Shown piece after piece: positions 1-8,903 of a stretch of DNA of 64,000 nucleotides. The DNA lies in the NCBI RefSeq assembly GCF_900452515.1, contig NZ_UGNW01000001.1, forward strand, positions 3,431,501 through 3,495,500, written 5' to 3'. The notes under the pieces were generated by a model. It searched no databases. It was not told the origin of the DNA and worked only from the letters and a program-made list of their open reading frames with translations. The DNA comes from Legionella birminghamensis (lineage in GTDB: Bacteria > Pseudomonadota > Gammaproteobacteria > Legionellales > Legionellaceae). Within the stretch, counting starts at the first letter, position 1. The number at the start of each line of letters is the position of its first letter. The translations under genes were made by a program, and so were the position numbers.

Positions 1-1710
1 GATTATTATCAGCCGGAAGCCTATGTCCCTGCCTCTGATACTTTCATTGAAAAAGACGCATCGATTAACGAACATATCGAACAAATGCGCCTCTCTGCGA
101 CCAAGGCTTTAATCGAGCGTAAAGATGCGATTATTGTTGCCACGGTTTCTGCCATTTATGGATTGGGCGATCCGGATTCCTATCTGCGTATGGTATTACA
201 TCTTTCACGCGGAGAACAATGCGACCAGCGTAAAATTTTGCGCCGTCTGGCAGAAATGCAATACACCCGCAATAATCAGTCACTGGATAGGGGGCAATTC
301 CGGGTTACTGGCGATGTAATTGATGTTTTTCCGGCCGACTCGGAGAAGGAAGCCGTCCGTATCGAATTATTCGATGATGAAGTAGAACGCATTATGCGAT
401 TTGACCCGCTAACAGGCGACATTATCCAGCATCTCCCGCGCGTTACCATTTTTCCAAAAACACACTATGTAACGCCGCGGGAAAGGCTTCTTGAAACCAT
501 CGAACAAGCCAAGGAAGAATTAAGGATAAGGGTGGATGAGTTCACCCGGGAGGGCAAACTGCTGGAAGCGCAGCGTTTGCAGCAACGCACCTGTTTTGAT
601 ATCGAAATGATGTTAGAGCTGGGCTATTGCTCGGGCATTGAAAACTATTCCCGTTATTTATCCGGGCGAAACGAGGGTGAGCCGCCGCCTACCTTGTTTG
701 ATTATTTACCGCCAGAAGCCTTGCTGATAATTGATGAATCCCATGTCACCGTACCGCAAATCGGCGGCATGTATCGCGGCGACCGCGCCCGTAAAGAAAC
801 ATTAGTTAATTACGGTTTCAGGCTGCCTTCCGCACTGGATAACCGCCCGCTTCGTTTTGAAGAATTCGATAGCCGCTCACCGCAGACTATTTATGTGTCG
901 GCCACTCCTGGCCCTTTTGAAAAGGAACAGGCCGATAATATCGCGGAGCAGGTCGTTCGTCCAACCGGCCTTGTCGATCCGCAGGTCATTGTAAGGCCTG
1001 TGAGGAATCAGGTCGATGACCTGCTCTCTGAAATCCGCCAGGTTCAGGCTCAAGGCGAGCGGATCCTTGTCACCACCTTAACCAAGCGGATGGCAGAGGA
1101 TTTAACCGACTACCTCCAGGATCAAGGTGTTCGCGTCCGCTATTTGCATGCAGATATCGATACCGTTGAGCGGGTCGAGATCATCCGTGATTTAAGGCTG
1201 GGCGAATTCGATGTGCTGGTGGGAATCAATCTATTGCGTGAAGGCTTGGATATGCCCGAAGTCGCCCTGGTTGCCATTCTTGATGCGGATAAGGAAGGCT
1301 TCCTCCGTTCCGACCGTTCGCTGATTCAAACGATAGGCCGAGCCGCCAGAAATCTGAACGGCCGGGCCATTTTATATGCCGATCGCATGACGGGCTCCAT
1401 GCAGCGGGCGCTTGATGAAACGGAGCGTCGGCGTAACAAACAATTAGCTTACAATGAAGCGCATGGTATAACGCCCAAAGGCATTAAAAAATCAATTGAA
1501 GATATCATGGAAGGTGCTTACAGTAATAAACGGAAAAATCAGATTGCTGAGCGCCAGCCAAAATACGAGCTTCTGCCGCCGGAACAGCTTGCCAAACGAA
1601 TTAAGCAACTTGAAAAACAAATGCATACTCACGCCCAGAATATGGAATTTGAAATAGCCGCAAAAGTGCGTGATGAACTTCTGGCCCTTAAAGATCAATT
1701 AAAAGCATAA
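1..1710 (+). CDS. uvrB: UvrABC excision nuclease subunit B, 5'-truncated by window edge
   Basis: This is the damage-verifying helicase-like subunit of nucleotide excision repair, which loads on DNA with UvrA and then recruits UvrC. The reading frame is open from base 1, so about 569 residues are present and roughly 95-100 N-terminal residues, including the Walker A motif, lie upstream of the window. Visible landmarks are the start of the damage-probing beta-hairpin region ([10 protein letters not shown]), a DEAD-like IIDESHVT motif, SATPGPFE, the helicase motif VI block QTIGRAARN, and a C-terminal UVR motif (around [19 protein letters not shown]) that contacts UvrC. Nothing suggests damage to the gene. 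The next gene starts 24 bases downstream but looks unrelated. Confidence 0.97.
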   Translation, partial: DYYQPEAYVPASDTFIEKDASINEHIEQMRLSATKALIERKDAIIVATVSAIYGLGDPDSYLRMVLHLSRGEQCDQRKILRRLAEMQYTRNNQSLDRGQFRVTGDVIDVFPADSEKEAVRIELFDDEVERIMRFDPLTGDIIQHLPRVTIFPKTHYVTPRERLLETIEQAKEELRIRVDEFTREGKLLEAQRLQQRTCFDIEMMLELGYCSGIENYSRYLSGRNEGEPPPTLFDYLPPEALLIIDESHVTVPQIGGMYRGDRARKETLVNYGFRLPSALDNRPLRFEEFDSRSPQTIYVSATPGPFEKEQADNIAEQVVRPTGLVDPQVIVRPVRNQVDDLLSEIRQVQAQGERILVTTLTKRMAEDLTDYLQDQGVRVRYLHADIDTVERVEIIRDLRLGEFDVLVGINLLREGLDMPEVALVAILDADKEGFLRSDRSLIQTIGRAARNLNGRAILYADRMTGSMQRALDETERRRNKQLAYNEAHGITPKGIKKSIEDIMEGAYSNKRKNQIAERQPKYELLPPEQLAKRIKQLEKQMHTHAQNMEFEIAAKVRDELLALKDQLKA

Positions 1711-1734
1711 GTGACGAAGTAAGGAGGTATAACA

Positions 1735-2118
1735 ATGACGATCAGCCTGGGTGACTTGAAAAAAATTCTTGATGAATTTTCAAAACAATGCTCAGAATTT
1801 GAAGCAGATAGTGAATCTGAGCGTCTTTCTGCGTCCCTTGCTTCCTTAACTCGACATATCGATACTGAAAAAGAAAAGCCAGTGGAAGCTTCCCTAAAAA
1901 ATGAAGTTATCCTGAGGATTGATCAGTTTTGGCATTGGGCAACCAATAATATTGTTGACGAAAAGTGGCGCGAGAATACACAGGTTGGCAGCTGGATTGA
2001 GCTTCAAAATACACTGGAGAGAAATGGCTTTTCCGATGTATATACCCGGCATTATCCATTTGTTTTTGAACGCTATAGCGAGGAATTTAATAAGGCAGGA
2101 AATATATCCGCGGGCTGA
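1735..2118 (+). pseudogene. 5' fragment of an orphan gene split by an IS4-family element
   Basis: This is the N-terminal 127 codons of an unrecognised, mostly helical protein. It starts at an ATG behind a good ribosome binding site (AAGGAGG, about 1722-1728). The TGA that ends it (2116-2118) belongs to the insertion sequence starting at 2115, not to the gene. Removing the element and one copy of the 8-bp target duplication joins this frame exactly to the fragment at 3424-4330. The restored protein has 428 residues and reads ...NISAG-SMLSLITATARV... across the junction. No known domain is recognised. The style (hydrophilic, helical, orphan) is common among Legionella accessory proteins, but the function is unknown. 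Confidence 0.8.
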
Positions 2119-3415
2119 CTGATCCCCACAAAATTACCATTTTCTAGCCAACTCCTGTTCAATAAGATTTGGTAAGTTTTCATGGTCAATAACGAGCTCA
2201 TGTATCTTGTCAAATTCAACCATCAATTGTCCTAAATAGAAGTAAGAGAATACCTTTTTATCCCTGACGGTATTAGCCTGAAAAACCCTTTGATAATTTT
2301 GGCTATGGGCAATCACGCCTATTATCCAAAACATCAGCTGAACAATAGCAGCCAATAACATTTTGACCCCCCAGCGATAAATGCTTTTAGTGCTTGCATA
2401 GCGAGCTGACAAACCAAATTGATGGCTTTTAACGTCACGAAATGATTGTTCTATTTGCATTCTTTTAGAATAATAGTTCACTACTTTGGTGGCGTTAAAA
2501 GTCTCTTTAGGTAAATTCGTTGCCAATATCCATGGCTCTCGTGCCAAACGTCGGTAATGATTAGAGCCGGCTTTATCATTCCTTGGAACTCGACTCAGAC
2601 TTCTTTTTTCCCCAGGACTACGTTGTGTGGTAATAACGCGACATGCACGATTATGGTCTTTCATGATAAAGGCTTGATTGTAACTTTTCGTTTTCTCCGA
2701 TATTTGGGGGACGAAGTCTTTTACTGTAGTCCATTCTTCATCAGCGCCAAGTTTTAGCATTTTTCCTTGTCTAATCCGAGTTAACCAGAACCAGCCCAAT
2801 GACTCTATTGCTTTAAGCCAGTCTTCACCAAATCCTGCGTCCATAATAAAAATGACGGTTTTGTTCTTTGGAATACAGGGCATTAATCCCTGTAAAAAAG
2901 AGTGCGCTCGTCCAGATAATCCCCCGGAGCGAAACACTTCTCGATACAGGGGAATGCTTCTGCCTTTAAGCGCAATTTCTGCACTTAACATTTGAATATC
3001 ATGATCATCTTTTAAATAACAAAGATCGATTAACACAGGAACATCTTCTTGAAAAGCAAGGTATTGAAATAGAAAGCTGGAAAGACCTGTATAAATTGCG
3101 CCGATTTCTTCATAAAGGTGCTTGTTCCCCTCAAGGCGATCCACTTTTTTAATTTTATGCTTTAATGAAACGTCGCCAGATAATCCTTTTCCTATCGCTG
3201 TTAGAGATAGGTTTTGCTTCTTCTGAAGAGAGCAAGCCACATCCATGACCGCCTGTAAACGTTTACCATGGATAAAAGGGCACTCTTCCATCAAATGAGT
3301 ATGTAAAATATCAATAGCTTCCATCATTCATCCCAATCTGTTTTATTGGGAGGAATTAGATCATTACTCGAATTTAACTGCAATTATTTTTATCAAATTT
3401 GTGGGGATATATCAG
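2115..3415. mobile_element. Complete IS4-family insertion sequence, 1301 bp
   Basis: The left end (2115-2135, CTGACTGATCCCCACAAAATT minus its last base for brevity) and right end (3395-3415) are imperfect 21-bp inverted repeats that share CTGA and ATCCCCACAAA. They are flanked by the direct repeat TCCGCGGG at 2107-2114 and 3416-3423, an 8-bp target-site duplication. One transposase gene fills the element on the minus strand. Identical target duplications and an open transposase frame suggest a recent, potentially still mobile insertion. The boundaries are set by the repeats and by the exact in-frame restoration of the interrupted gene. Confidence 0.93.
2134..3327 (-). CDS. IS4-family transposase
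   Basis: The gene encodes a 397-residue DDE transposase that cuts and joins the ends of the surrounding element. The IS4 family signature YREK is intact near residue 285-300 (Y-S-K-R-M-Q-I-E-Q-S-F-R-D-V-K). Candidate catalytic aspartates are in VLIDLCYLKDD (about residue 95-105) and FIMDAGFGEDW (about 160-170). The length is normal for the family. The stop codon lies inside the left terminal repeat, which is typical of compact IS elements. No frameshift or internal stop is visible. Confidence 0.95.
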   Translation of the reverse strand: MMEAIDILHTHLMEECPFIHGKRLQAVMDVACSLQKKQNLSLTAIGKGLSGDVSLKHKIKKVDRLEGNKHLYEEIGAIYTGLSSFLFQYLAFQEDVPVLIDLCYLKDDHDIQMLSAEIALKGRSIPLYREVFRSGGLSGRAHSFLQGLMPCIPKNKTVIFIMDAGFGEDWLKAIESLGWFWLTRIRQGKMLKLGADEEWTTVKDFVPQISEKTKSYNQAFIMKDHNRACRVITTQRSPGEKRSLSRVPRNDKAGSNHYRRLAREPWILATNLPKETFNATKVVNYYSKRMQIEQSFRDVKSHQFGLSARYASTKSIYRWGVKMLLAAIVQLMFWIIGVIAHSQNYQRVFQANTVRDKKVFSYFYLGQLMVEFDKIHELVIDHENLPNLIEQELARKW

Positions 3416-3423
3416 TCCGCGGG

Positions 3424-4330
3424 CAGTATGCTCAGTCTTATTACAGCCACAGCAAGAGTTTTGGGAGAAGCCACAACCGATAAATTCACAATCGATAAAA
3501 TAGAGCGCTACCCCTTCTTAAGAATTCTGCAAATGCAGGATCAGGTCGAATACAAAAAGATTCTAACACAGCAGCATAGTTTAAAGGGTTCTTTAACTTT
3601 AATGGCAAGCTTATTTTACATCCTCCACTTCCACCTTGAGGATGCTCAAATCGGATTACTTCCTGCACTGATCAGATGCCGGCCCAAAACTACGAAAGAG
3701 GAATGTGATTCTGAAATAGCCCTCTTCTCCGGCTTATACGGCTCCAGTGCGCTATATATTATTCAGATGACTTGCCTGAAAAACTATATTGATTACGCTC
3801 ACGTCCTTAATCATCCAGCGACACAATCGCTAAAAGCATATCTTCCCGACTCTCGTATGGCTTTGCTGGAAGCATTGATTGGCTCTTCTAAAAAACCCGC
3901 TGAATTACAATTGACTAAAGCGTTTTTGCATGATCTGAAACTTTGGACAGGCGGCGGACGTTTCGAAAAAATAATACATTTTATCAAATATACTCTAGCC
4001 GAAATGGACACTCTCAAGCCGGAAAACCGCGAGAAAATCATCGAACAGTTACGTACTGGCAGCCTGCAACACTATTATGAAACACATCCACATAAATTGT
4101 CGGCTCCTTCCAGCTCAACTGGTACCGATGCATCTCCGCAGCAAGCTGCCGCTCAATTTCAGCCCATTAAAGCGCTTATTAAATTTTTTAGCCGCCCAGA
4201 ACCCGTCCCGCAACGCGACAAGATTGCTGAAATAAATGCTTTATTCGATAATGCCTTATCCCGCTCTGAGAAAAAAGCACCCCATACCGAGCCTCAGAGT
4301 CCAATAAGCAGCGTTCATCGCCCTTATTAA
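3424..4330 (+). pseudogene. 3' fragment of the IS-interrupted orphan gene
   Basis: This is the remaining approximately 302 codons of the gene that begins at 1735. The open frame runs through the IS end and could in principle start from a GTG at 3401 inside the element, giving a 309-residue product, but no convincing ribosome binding site precedes it. The fragment is predicted to be helical. It has a moderately hydrophobic stretch near SLTLMASLFYILHFHL and a Ser/Thr/Ala/Gln-rich linker (PSSSTGTDASPQQAAAQ) before a charged tail. No family is recognised. Its frame is undamaged, so the insertion is probably recent. Confidence 0.78.
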
Positions 4331-4340
4331 TGCCTCAGTA

Positions 4341-4379
4341 ATTAGTGCCATTTCATTGACAAAATTGAATGGCATTAAT
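4341..4379. terminator. Hairpin after the interrupted gene, possible terminator
   Basis: ATTAGTGCCATT (4341-4352) pairs with AATGGCATTAAT (4368-4379) with one G-U wobble, 11 bases after the stop codon at 4330. There is no long T-run, so intrinsic termination is plausible but not certain. Confidence 0.4.
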
Positions 4380-4411
4380 ACACTGAATTTTTATCCAAAA
4401 TTTCAACACCT

Positions 4412-5110
4412 ATGGCCGTTGATTTTTTCAACCCTTTCTCAGGGATCAGAGAAGCAAAGCACACACCTCATGCCCGGGCTTTGCGAACCTCACTTCGGCA
4501 AAAAGTAAAAGATACTTATTTTATTTTTGCTGGCAATGAGAATCACGTGGGCATTTATGATTATGTGAGTTTATTTATACCCCGGCTTTTTGAAAATGTA
4601 TTACCCTGGCGAGGGGCTGTATTCTTTTATGCCCTGCGTGCCATAGTCAGTGGAGCAGCCACAGCCCTATTCTTTCCCATTGTTTTGATTGTACATAGCG
4701 TAGCAGCCCTTATTGCTGCAAACTATAAAAAAAGGGCTATGGAATTACGGGGCTATGAAATAGATAGCAGGCATGAAAACGGGCAAATGCACAATTTAAG
4801 TTGCGCCGAATTCCTGGCAAAAAACCAGCTGGATGTTGAAGACATTCAAGTAACCGTCGAAGCCCTGGATCCGCAGCTGAAACCCACCCTGATTCATACT
4901 TCGCATCAACTGAAATTCTGGCGGCACGCGCCAGGAAAAAAGAAAGAAGAAGGCACCGGTTTTGTTATCCCTCTGCAGCAAGCCCAGAAAGTTGGATTAT
5001 TCAGCTTTTTTCAGTTGAATATAGGCGCTGTTGTCAGCAATATTGAAAAATGCAATGAAGTGAAGGAAACAGCGATTAATAATGAGTTGCTGAGCCAGTA
5101 CACGGGATGA
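4412..5110 (+). CDS. Orphan protein with a central hydrophobic hairpin
   Basis: The 232-residue product is not recognised. It has a basic N-terminal region (residues 1-60) and a long hydrophobic segment at about residues 68-103 (ending in SVAALIAANYKK) that could form one or two membrane spans. A soluble C-terminal part of about 125 residues follows. There is no signal peptide and no clear ribosome binding site before the ATG, so the start is tentative, although no good downstream alternative exists. A cytosolic protein with a membrane hairpin is a common architecture among Legionella effectors, but this is only an inference. It converges with the permease gene at 5250 and is separated from it by a palindromic repeat pair. 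Confidence 0.6.
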   Translation: MAVDFFNPFSGIREAKHTPHARALRTSLRQKVKDTYFIFAGNENHVGIYDYVSLFIPRLFENVLPWRGAVFFYALRAIVSGAATALFFPIVLIVHSVAALIAANYKKRAMELRGYEIDSRHENGQMHNLSCAEFLAKNQLDVEDIQVTVEALDPQLKPTLIHTSHQLKFWRHAPGKKKEEGTGFVIPLQQAQKVGLFSFFQLNIGAVVSNIEKCNEVKETAINNELLSQYTG

Positions 5111-5111
5111 T

Positions 5112-5239
5112 GGGCCCCGCGGTCGCTGCCGCGGGGATTCGGCGTAATGCTGCCTGATTACGGCTTAATGCTCCGAGGGATTCGAATGCTCGCGTGGTTC
5201 GTTTAAATTACGAATCCCCGCGGCAGCGACCGCGGGGCC
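5112..5239. repeat. Pair of inverted GC-rich palindromes between convergent genes
   Basis: Two copies of the palindrome core CCCCGCGG-N6-CCGCGGGG lie at 5115-5136 and 5216-5237 in opposite orientation. The asymmetric tails (GGGC outside, ATTCG inside) are mirrored, so the whole 128-bp block is also one large inverted repeat. The block fills the gap between the stop of the orphan gene (5110) and the stop of the permease gene (5250), a position fitting bidirectional termination. Between the two copies is the motif TTCGAATGCTCGCG, which recurs beside the palindrome at 55767. Confidence 0.85.
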
Positions 5240-5249
5240 TATCTAACCC

Positions 5250-6659
5250 TTAAATTGCCTCAACATTAGCAGCCTTAAACCGGCCTCGGCTTTGCCACCA
5301 ACTGCTGATTAACGGCGGAGAGCACATTAACAGCAATCCTAAAACCAGAGTCAATTCATATCGGCTTGTACTGCCAACATTGATGTTATCTGGCGGCATA
5401 AAGCTGACAACCAATGTGGTCAGGGTGCCGATGATACCGATTCCGCAAACGAACAATAATCCCGCCTTTCCGCCAGGAATACGAAAAGCACGATGATGAT
5501 CGGGGGCGCTGAACCTCAATTTAATCGCAGCAAGAAACATCATCAGATACATCAGCATGTACAGTTGTGCGGCCAGGGCTGTCAACAACCAGTAGGAGCC
5601 GTTCACGCTGGGCATGAATAAAAAGAGGGTAGATAACAATGTTACAATCACAGCCTGGGTAATTAACATGACAACAGGCGCATTTTGTCGATTAGTACGT
5701 TGAAACAGCTCCGGCAAATTACCGTCTTCTGCAGCCACCAGCAGCCCCTTGGTGGGGGCGATAATCCAGTTGCTCACACCGCCAAGGCCGCCCATAACCA
5801 GCATCAGGGCAACAACCGGCATCATCCACACCAGATGGTATTGGCTAAAAAACGCGTGAAAGGCCTGCATGATTCCCGCTACCAGATTGATTTCGCTGTT
5901 TGGCAACACAATTGCAATAGCCAGGGAACCCAATATGAGAGTACTTAGAATAATCAGAACGGAGTAGATCAGCGCCCGCGGAAATGCATGTTGTGGATTA
6001 TTCACATCATTTGCATGCACCGTGGCGATTTCAATGCCGCAAAAAGACATCATAATGGCTGTTAATGAAACCCACATGGAGCGATCCTGCCAATGGGGGC
6101 TAATACTTTGTACATCAAATTGAATTTGTAAGGGATTTCCGCCTGCAAGCCATGCAGCACCCAAGCCGATAATCAAGCCCATCGGCAGCAAGAGCCCCGA
6201 GATAGCACAGATATTACTAAATAATGCAGAGGACTTCATGCCGCGCAGATTAACCAGAGTAGCACCCCAGAAAGAGCAGACGATCACCAGCCACAGGAAA
6301 TAAGGGTTATCGGCCATGGCTGGATTAATCAAATAGCCAATGGTCCCTGCGACAAAGGACAGGATGGTGGGATACCAAATGACATTTTCAATCCATTGCA
6401 GCCAAATCGCAAGGAAGCCGGCTCTTTTGCCGAAAGCCTCTTTAACCCAGATGTAAATGCCACCCTGTTTAGCCCAACCGGAAGCCAGTTCGGCGGATAC
6501 TAAAGCTGTCGGGATTAGAAAGAAAAAAGCCCCCAGAAAGAAGAACGAAATTAACTGGCTGCCAAACAACGCTGTTGCCGGCAAATTACGGATACTATCT
6601 ACCGAGCCTACAGTAATCATTGTCAGACTAAAAATGCTAAGCGCATGCTTCTTACTCAT
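5250..6659 (-). CDS. APC-superfamily amino acid permease
   Basis: The 469-residue inner-membrane protein has about 12 hydrophobic segments and the APC signature near the N-terminus (TMITVGSVDSIRNLP, residues 13-27, then ALVSAELASGWAKQGG around 51-66). The closest functional subgroup by eye is the glutamate/GABA antiporter-like (GadC/YjeM-type) permeases, so it probably moves amino acids or amines. The substrate cannot be told from sequence. The start ATG follows GAAGGAATGTA on the minus strand. The gene stands alone, divergent from the Kef-type antiporter gene. Confidence 0.88.
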   Translation of the reverse strand: MSKKHALSIFSLTMITVGSVDSIRNLPATALFGSQLISFFFLGAFFFLIPTALVSAELASGWAKQGGIYIWVKEAFGKRAGFLAIWLQWIENVIWYPTILSFVAGTIGYLINPAMADNPYFLWLVIVCSFWGATLVNLRGMKSSALFSNICAISGLLLPMGLIIGLGAAWLAGGNPLQIQFDVQSISPHWQDRSMWVSLTAIMMSFCGIEIATVHANDVNNPQHAFPRALIYSVLIILSTLILGSLAIAIVLPNSEINLVAGIMQAFHAFFSQYHLVWMMPVVALMLVMGGLGGVSNWIIAPTKGLLVAAEDGNLPELFQRTNRQNAPVVMLITQAVIVTLLSTLFLFMPSVNGSYWLLTALAAQLYMLMYLMMFLAAIKLRFSAPDHHRAFRIPGGKAGLLFVCGIGIIGTLTTLVVSFMPPDNINVGSTSRYELTLVLGLLLMCSPPLISSWWQSRGRFKAANVEAI

Positions 6660-6961
6660 TACATTCCTTCACTGCTGGTCTACACTTGCTGAAGCTATTA
6701 TATTGGCTTTAGCTTAAGAAAATCTTAATTTTTGAATAAATTATGCTCAAAGCGAGCCATTTATTTCAATAACCTGCGATTAAATTATCAAAATGCTTCA
6801 CTCTACGACACTCTTTCCCATTTGTAAATAATGCCTCCGTTGAATAATTTTTAATCATTCATGAAAAACTATTTTAAACATCACAAGTATTTAATGCTTA
6901 TTGTTTATTCGCCTGTGGTTACAGTTATAATGAGTATTCACTTCTTTCGCCTGATTCTTAT
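6660..6961. promoter_or_regulatory. Divergent promoter region between permease and Kef-type antiporter
   Basis: This 302-bp AT-rich gap holds no credible ORF. A TATAAT hexamer at 6926-6931 lies 30 bases before the antiporter start and is the probable -10 element. An upstream TTGTTT at 6901-6906 is a weak -35 with 19-bp spacing. No clear operator or riboswitch is visible. Confidence 0.4.
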
Positions 6962-8815
6962 ATGCAAAATACGCTTTTGACCCAGGTTTTTATTTTTCTG
7001 GCTGCGGCATCCTTAATCGTTCCCTTGGCCAGCCGATTCAAATTGGGCTCTGTTTTAGGTTACCTGTCAATTGGAATCCTCATTGGCCCCTATGGATTTC
7101 GGCTGATGGGGAATGCCGAACAGATTATGCATTTTGCCGAATTTGGCGTCATCATGATGCTGTTCCTTATCGGCCTTGAACTCGAACCGGCAATGCTCTG
7201 GCGTTTAAGAAAAGCTATCATCGGCCTGGGAAGCCTTCAGGTGCTAATGACCACACTGGCGTTCGCTCTCACTGGGTTGTTGCTAGGGTTTAACTGGCAG
7301 ACCAGCCTGGCGCTAAGCATGGCATTTTCCTTGTCATCCACCGCTTTAGTCCTGCAAATGCTGGAAGAAAAGAATCTCTTGCGGACTGTTGAAGGAGAAA
7401 CCTCTTTTGCCGTGTTATTATTCCAAGATATTGCAGTCATTGGGATGTTAATTGTCCTGCCTTTACTGGCTGTCAAATCCAATCTTCTGGCCTCCAGTGA
7501 GGCCCATGCAGGTCAACTTTTGAACCTGCCGGAGTGGGCCCGTGCAATTGCCGTCACCACTATCATTGGCTTACTGGTGATTTCTGGCCATTACTTTTCC
7601 CGCCACCTGTTTTCGATGATTGCCCGTACTAATTTGCGCGAATTATTTACGGCAACGTCTCTTGCGCTGGTAGTTGGCATCACTTTGCTGATGCAGACTA
7701 TTGGTGCGTCCCCCGCCCTGGGCGCTTTCGTCGCCGGGGTGGTGTTGGCAAATTCGGAATACAAACGAACACTTGAAACCGATATTGAGCCGTTTAAGGG
7801 CTTGCTGCTGGGGCTTTTCTTTATTTCAGTCGGGATGGGAATGAATTTCAGTTTGTTTTCATCCCATTCCTCATCCATTCTGTCATCAGTATTGATGATA
7901 GTGGCCATTAAAGCCATCATTTTAGTTGCCCTGGGTTATTCCTTTGGCCTAACCAGGCTGCAGACTGTTGGTTTTGCCTTGTCGCTCTCCCAAGTGGGAG
8001 AGTTTGCCTTCGTGCTTTTAAAATTTGCCGCATCCATCAAGATAATTTCAGGCCAGGTGAGTGAGTTAAGCATATTGGTGGTGGCACTTTCAATGTCAAT
8101 AACCCCTTTCCTGATGTTATTTTATTATCATTGCCTGGTTCCTCGCTTTATGAGCCGAATACCAACCCCGGAGTTTGATGCAATCAAGGAAAATCATCCT
8201 GTTATCCTGGCTGGCTATGGACGCTGCGGGCAGATTATTGGACGATTTCTAAGTGCACAAAAAATACATCTCACTATTCTGGAAAAAGATACGGAGCAAA
8301 TTGAATTACTGCGGAAATTTGGATTTAAAGGCTATTTCGGAGATGCCTCGCGACTTGATTTGTTGAAAAATGCCGGCGCCGCGCATGCGCGATTGCTTAT
8401 TATTGCCATCGCAGATCCCGAAGTGAGCCTGGAAGTTGCAGCAATGGCCAAGGAAGCATTTCCCAATCTGAAAATTTTTGCGCGAGCAAGAAATCGGCGG
8501 CATGCTTATGACCTCCATAAACTGGGTGTTGACTATTTTAAACGCGATACTTTTGATTCGGCGCTCAATATGGCACGGGATATTATGGTTCATCTTGGGC
8601 ACAATCCCCGGCAAATGACCAAAAAAGCCCAGATGTTTGCTCAGTTTGATGAAACTTCTTTGAGAAAATCCTTTGAATTTTTTGATGAAGAATCCACATT
8701 GATCAGTTTTTCGCGGCAGGCCAATTGGGAACTCGAAAGGGTTCTACAGGCAGATTTGGAAACGGCACAGCAGGCTTCAGTGAAAGCTGAAAGCATGCCA
8801 TCAGCACCGGCTTAA
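6962..8815 (+). CDS. CPA2-family K+/H+ antiporter with RCK domain (Kef-type)
   Basis: The 617-residue protein has an N-terminal Na+/H+ exchanger domain with about 12 membrane spans (residues 1-385). A cytosolic RCK/TrkA-N nucleotide-binding domain follows, starting at PVILAGYGRCGQIIGRF (about residues 407-423), which is the Rossmann GxGxxG-like motif. This is the architecture of KefB/KefC/YbaL potassium efflux systems, which acidify or adjust ion balance in response to ligands bound by the RCK domain. A C-terminal tail of about 60 residues is charged. No KefF/KefG ancillary gene is adjacent. Substrate specificity (K+ versus Na+) is inferred from the family. Confidence 0.93.
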   Translation: MQNTLLTQVFIFLAAASLIVPLASRFKLGSVLGYLSIGILIGPYGFRLMGNAEQIMHFAEFGVIMMLFLIGLELEPAMLWRLRKAIIGLGSLQVLMTTLAFALTGLLLGFNWQTSLALSMAFSLSSTALVLQMLEEKNLLRTVEGETSFAVLLFQDIAVIGMLIVLPLLAVKSNLLASSEAHAGQLLNLPEWARAIAVTTIIGLLVISGHYFSRHLFSMIARTNLRELFTATSLALVVGITLLMQTIGASPALGAFVAGVVLANSEYKRTLETDIEPFKGLLLGLFFISVGMGMNFSLFSSHSSSILSSVLMIVAIKAIILVALGYSFGLTRLQTVGFALSLSQVGEFAFVLLKFAASIKIISGQVSELSILVVALSMSITPFLMLFYYHCLVPRFMSRIPTPEFDAIKENHPVILAGYGRCGQIIGRFLSAQKIHLTILEKDTEQIELLRKFGFKGYFGDASRLDLLKNAGAAHARLLIIAIADPEVSLEVAAMAKEAFPNLKIFARARNRRHAYDLHKLGVDYFKRDTFDSALNMARDIMVHLGHNPRQMTKKAQMFAQFDETSLRKSFEFFDEESTLISFSRQANWELERVLQADLETAQQASVKAESMPSAPA

Positions 8816-8903
8816 ATCAGCCCGCTGTTTGCCGCTGTGTGATATTTTGATTCGATTTTCAATAATCGATATACTTCTTGCCTCTTTCATTGCGAAGATA
8901 AGC

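Noticed and set aside
5208-5240. TTCGAATCC-like strings suggesting a tRNA T-arm
   Set aside because: They belong to the GC palindromes (CGAATCCCCGCGG) and no cloverleaf can be folded around them.
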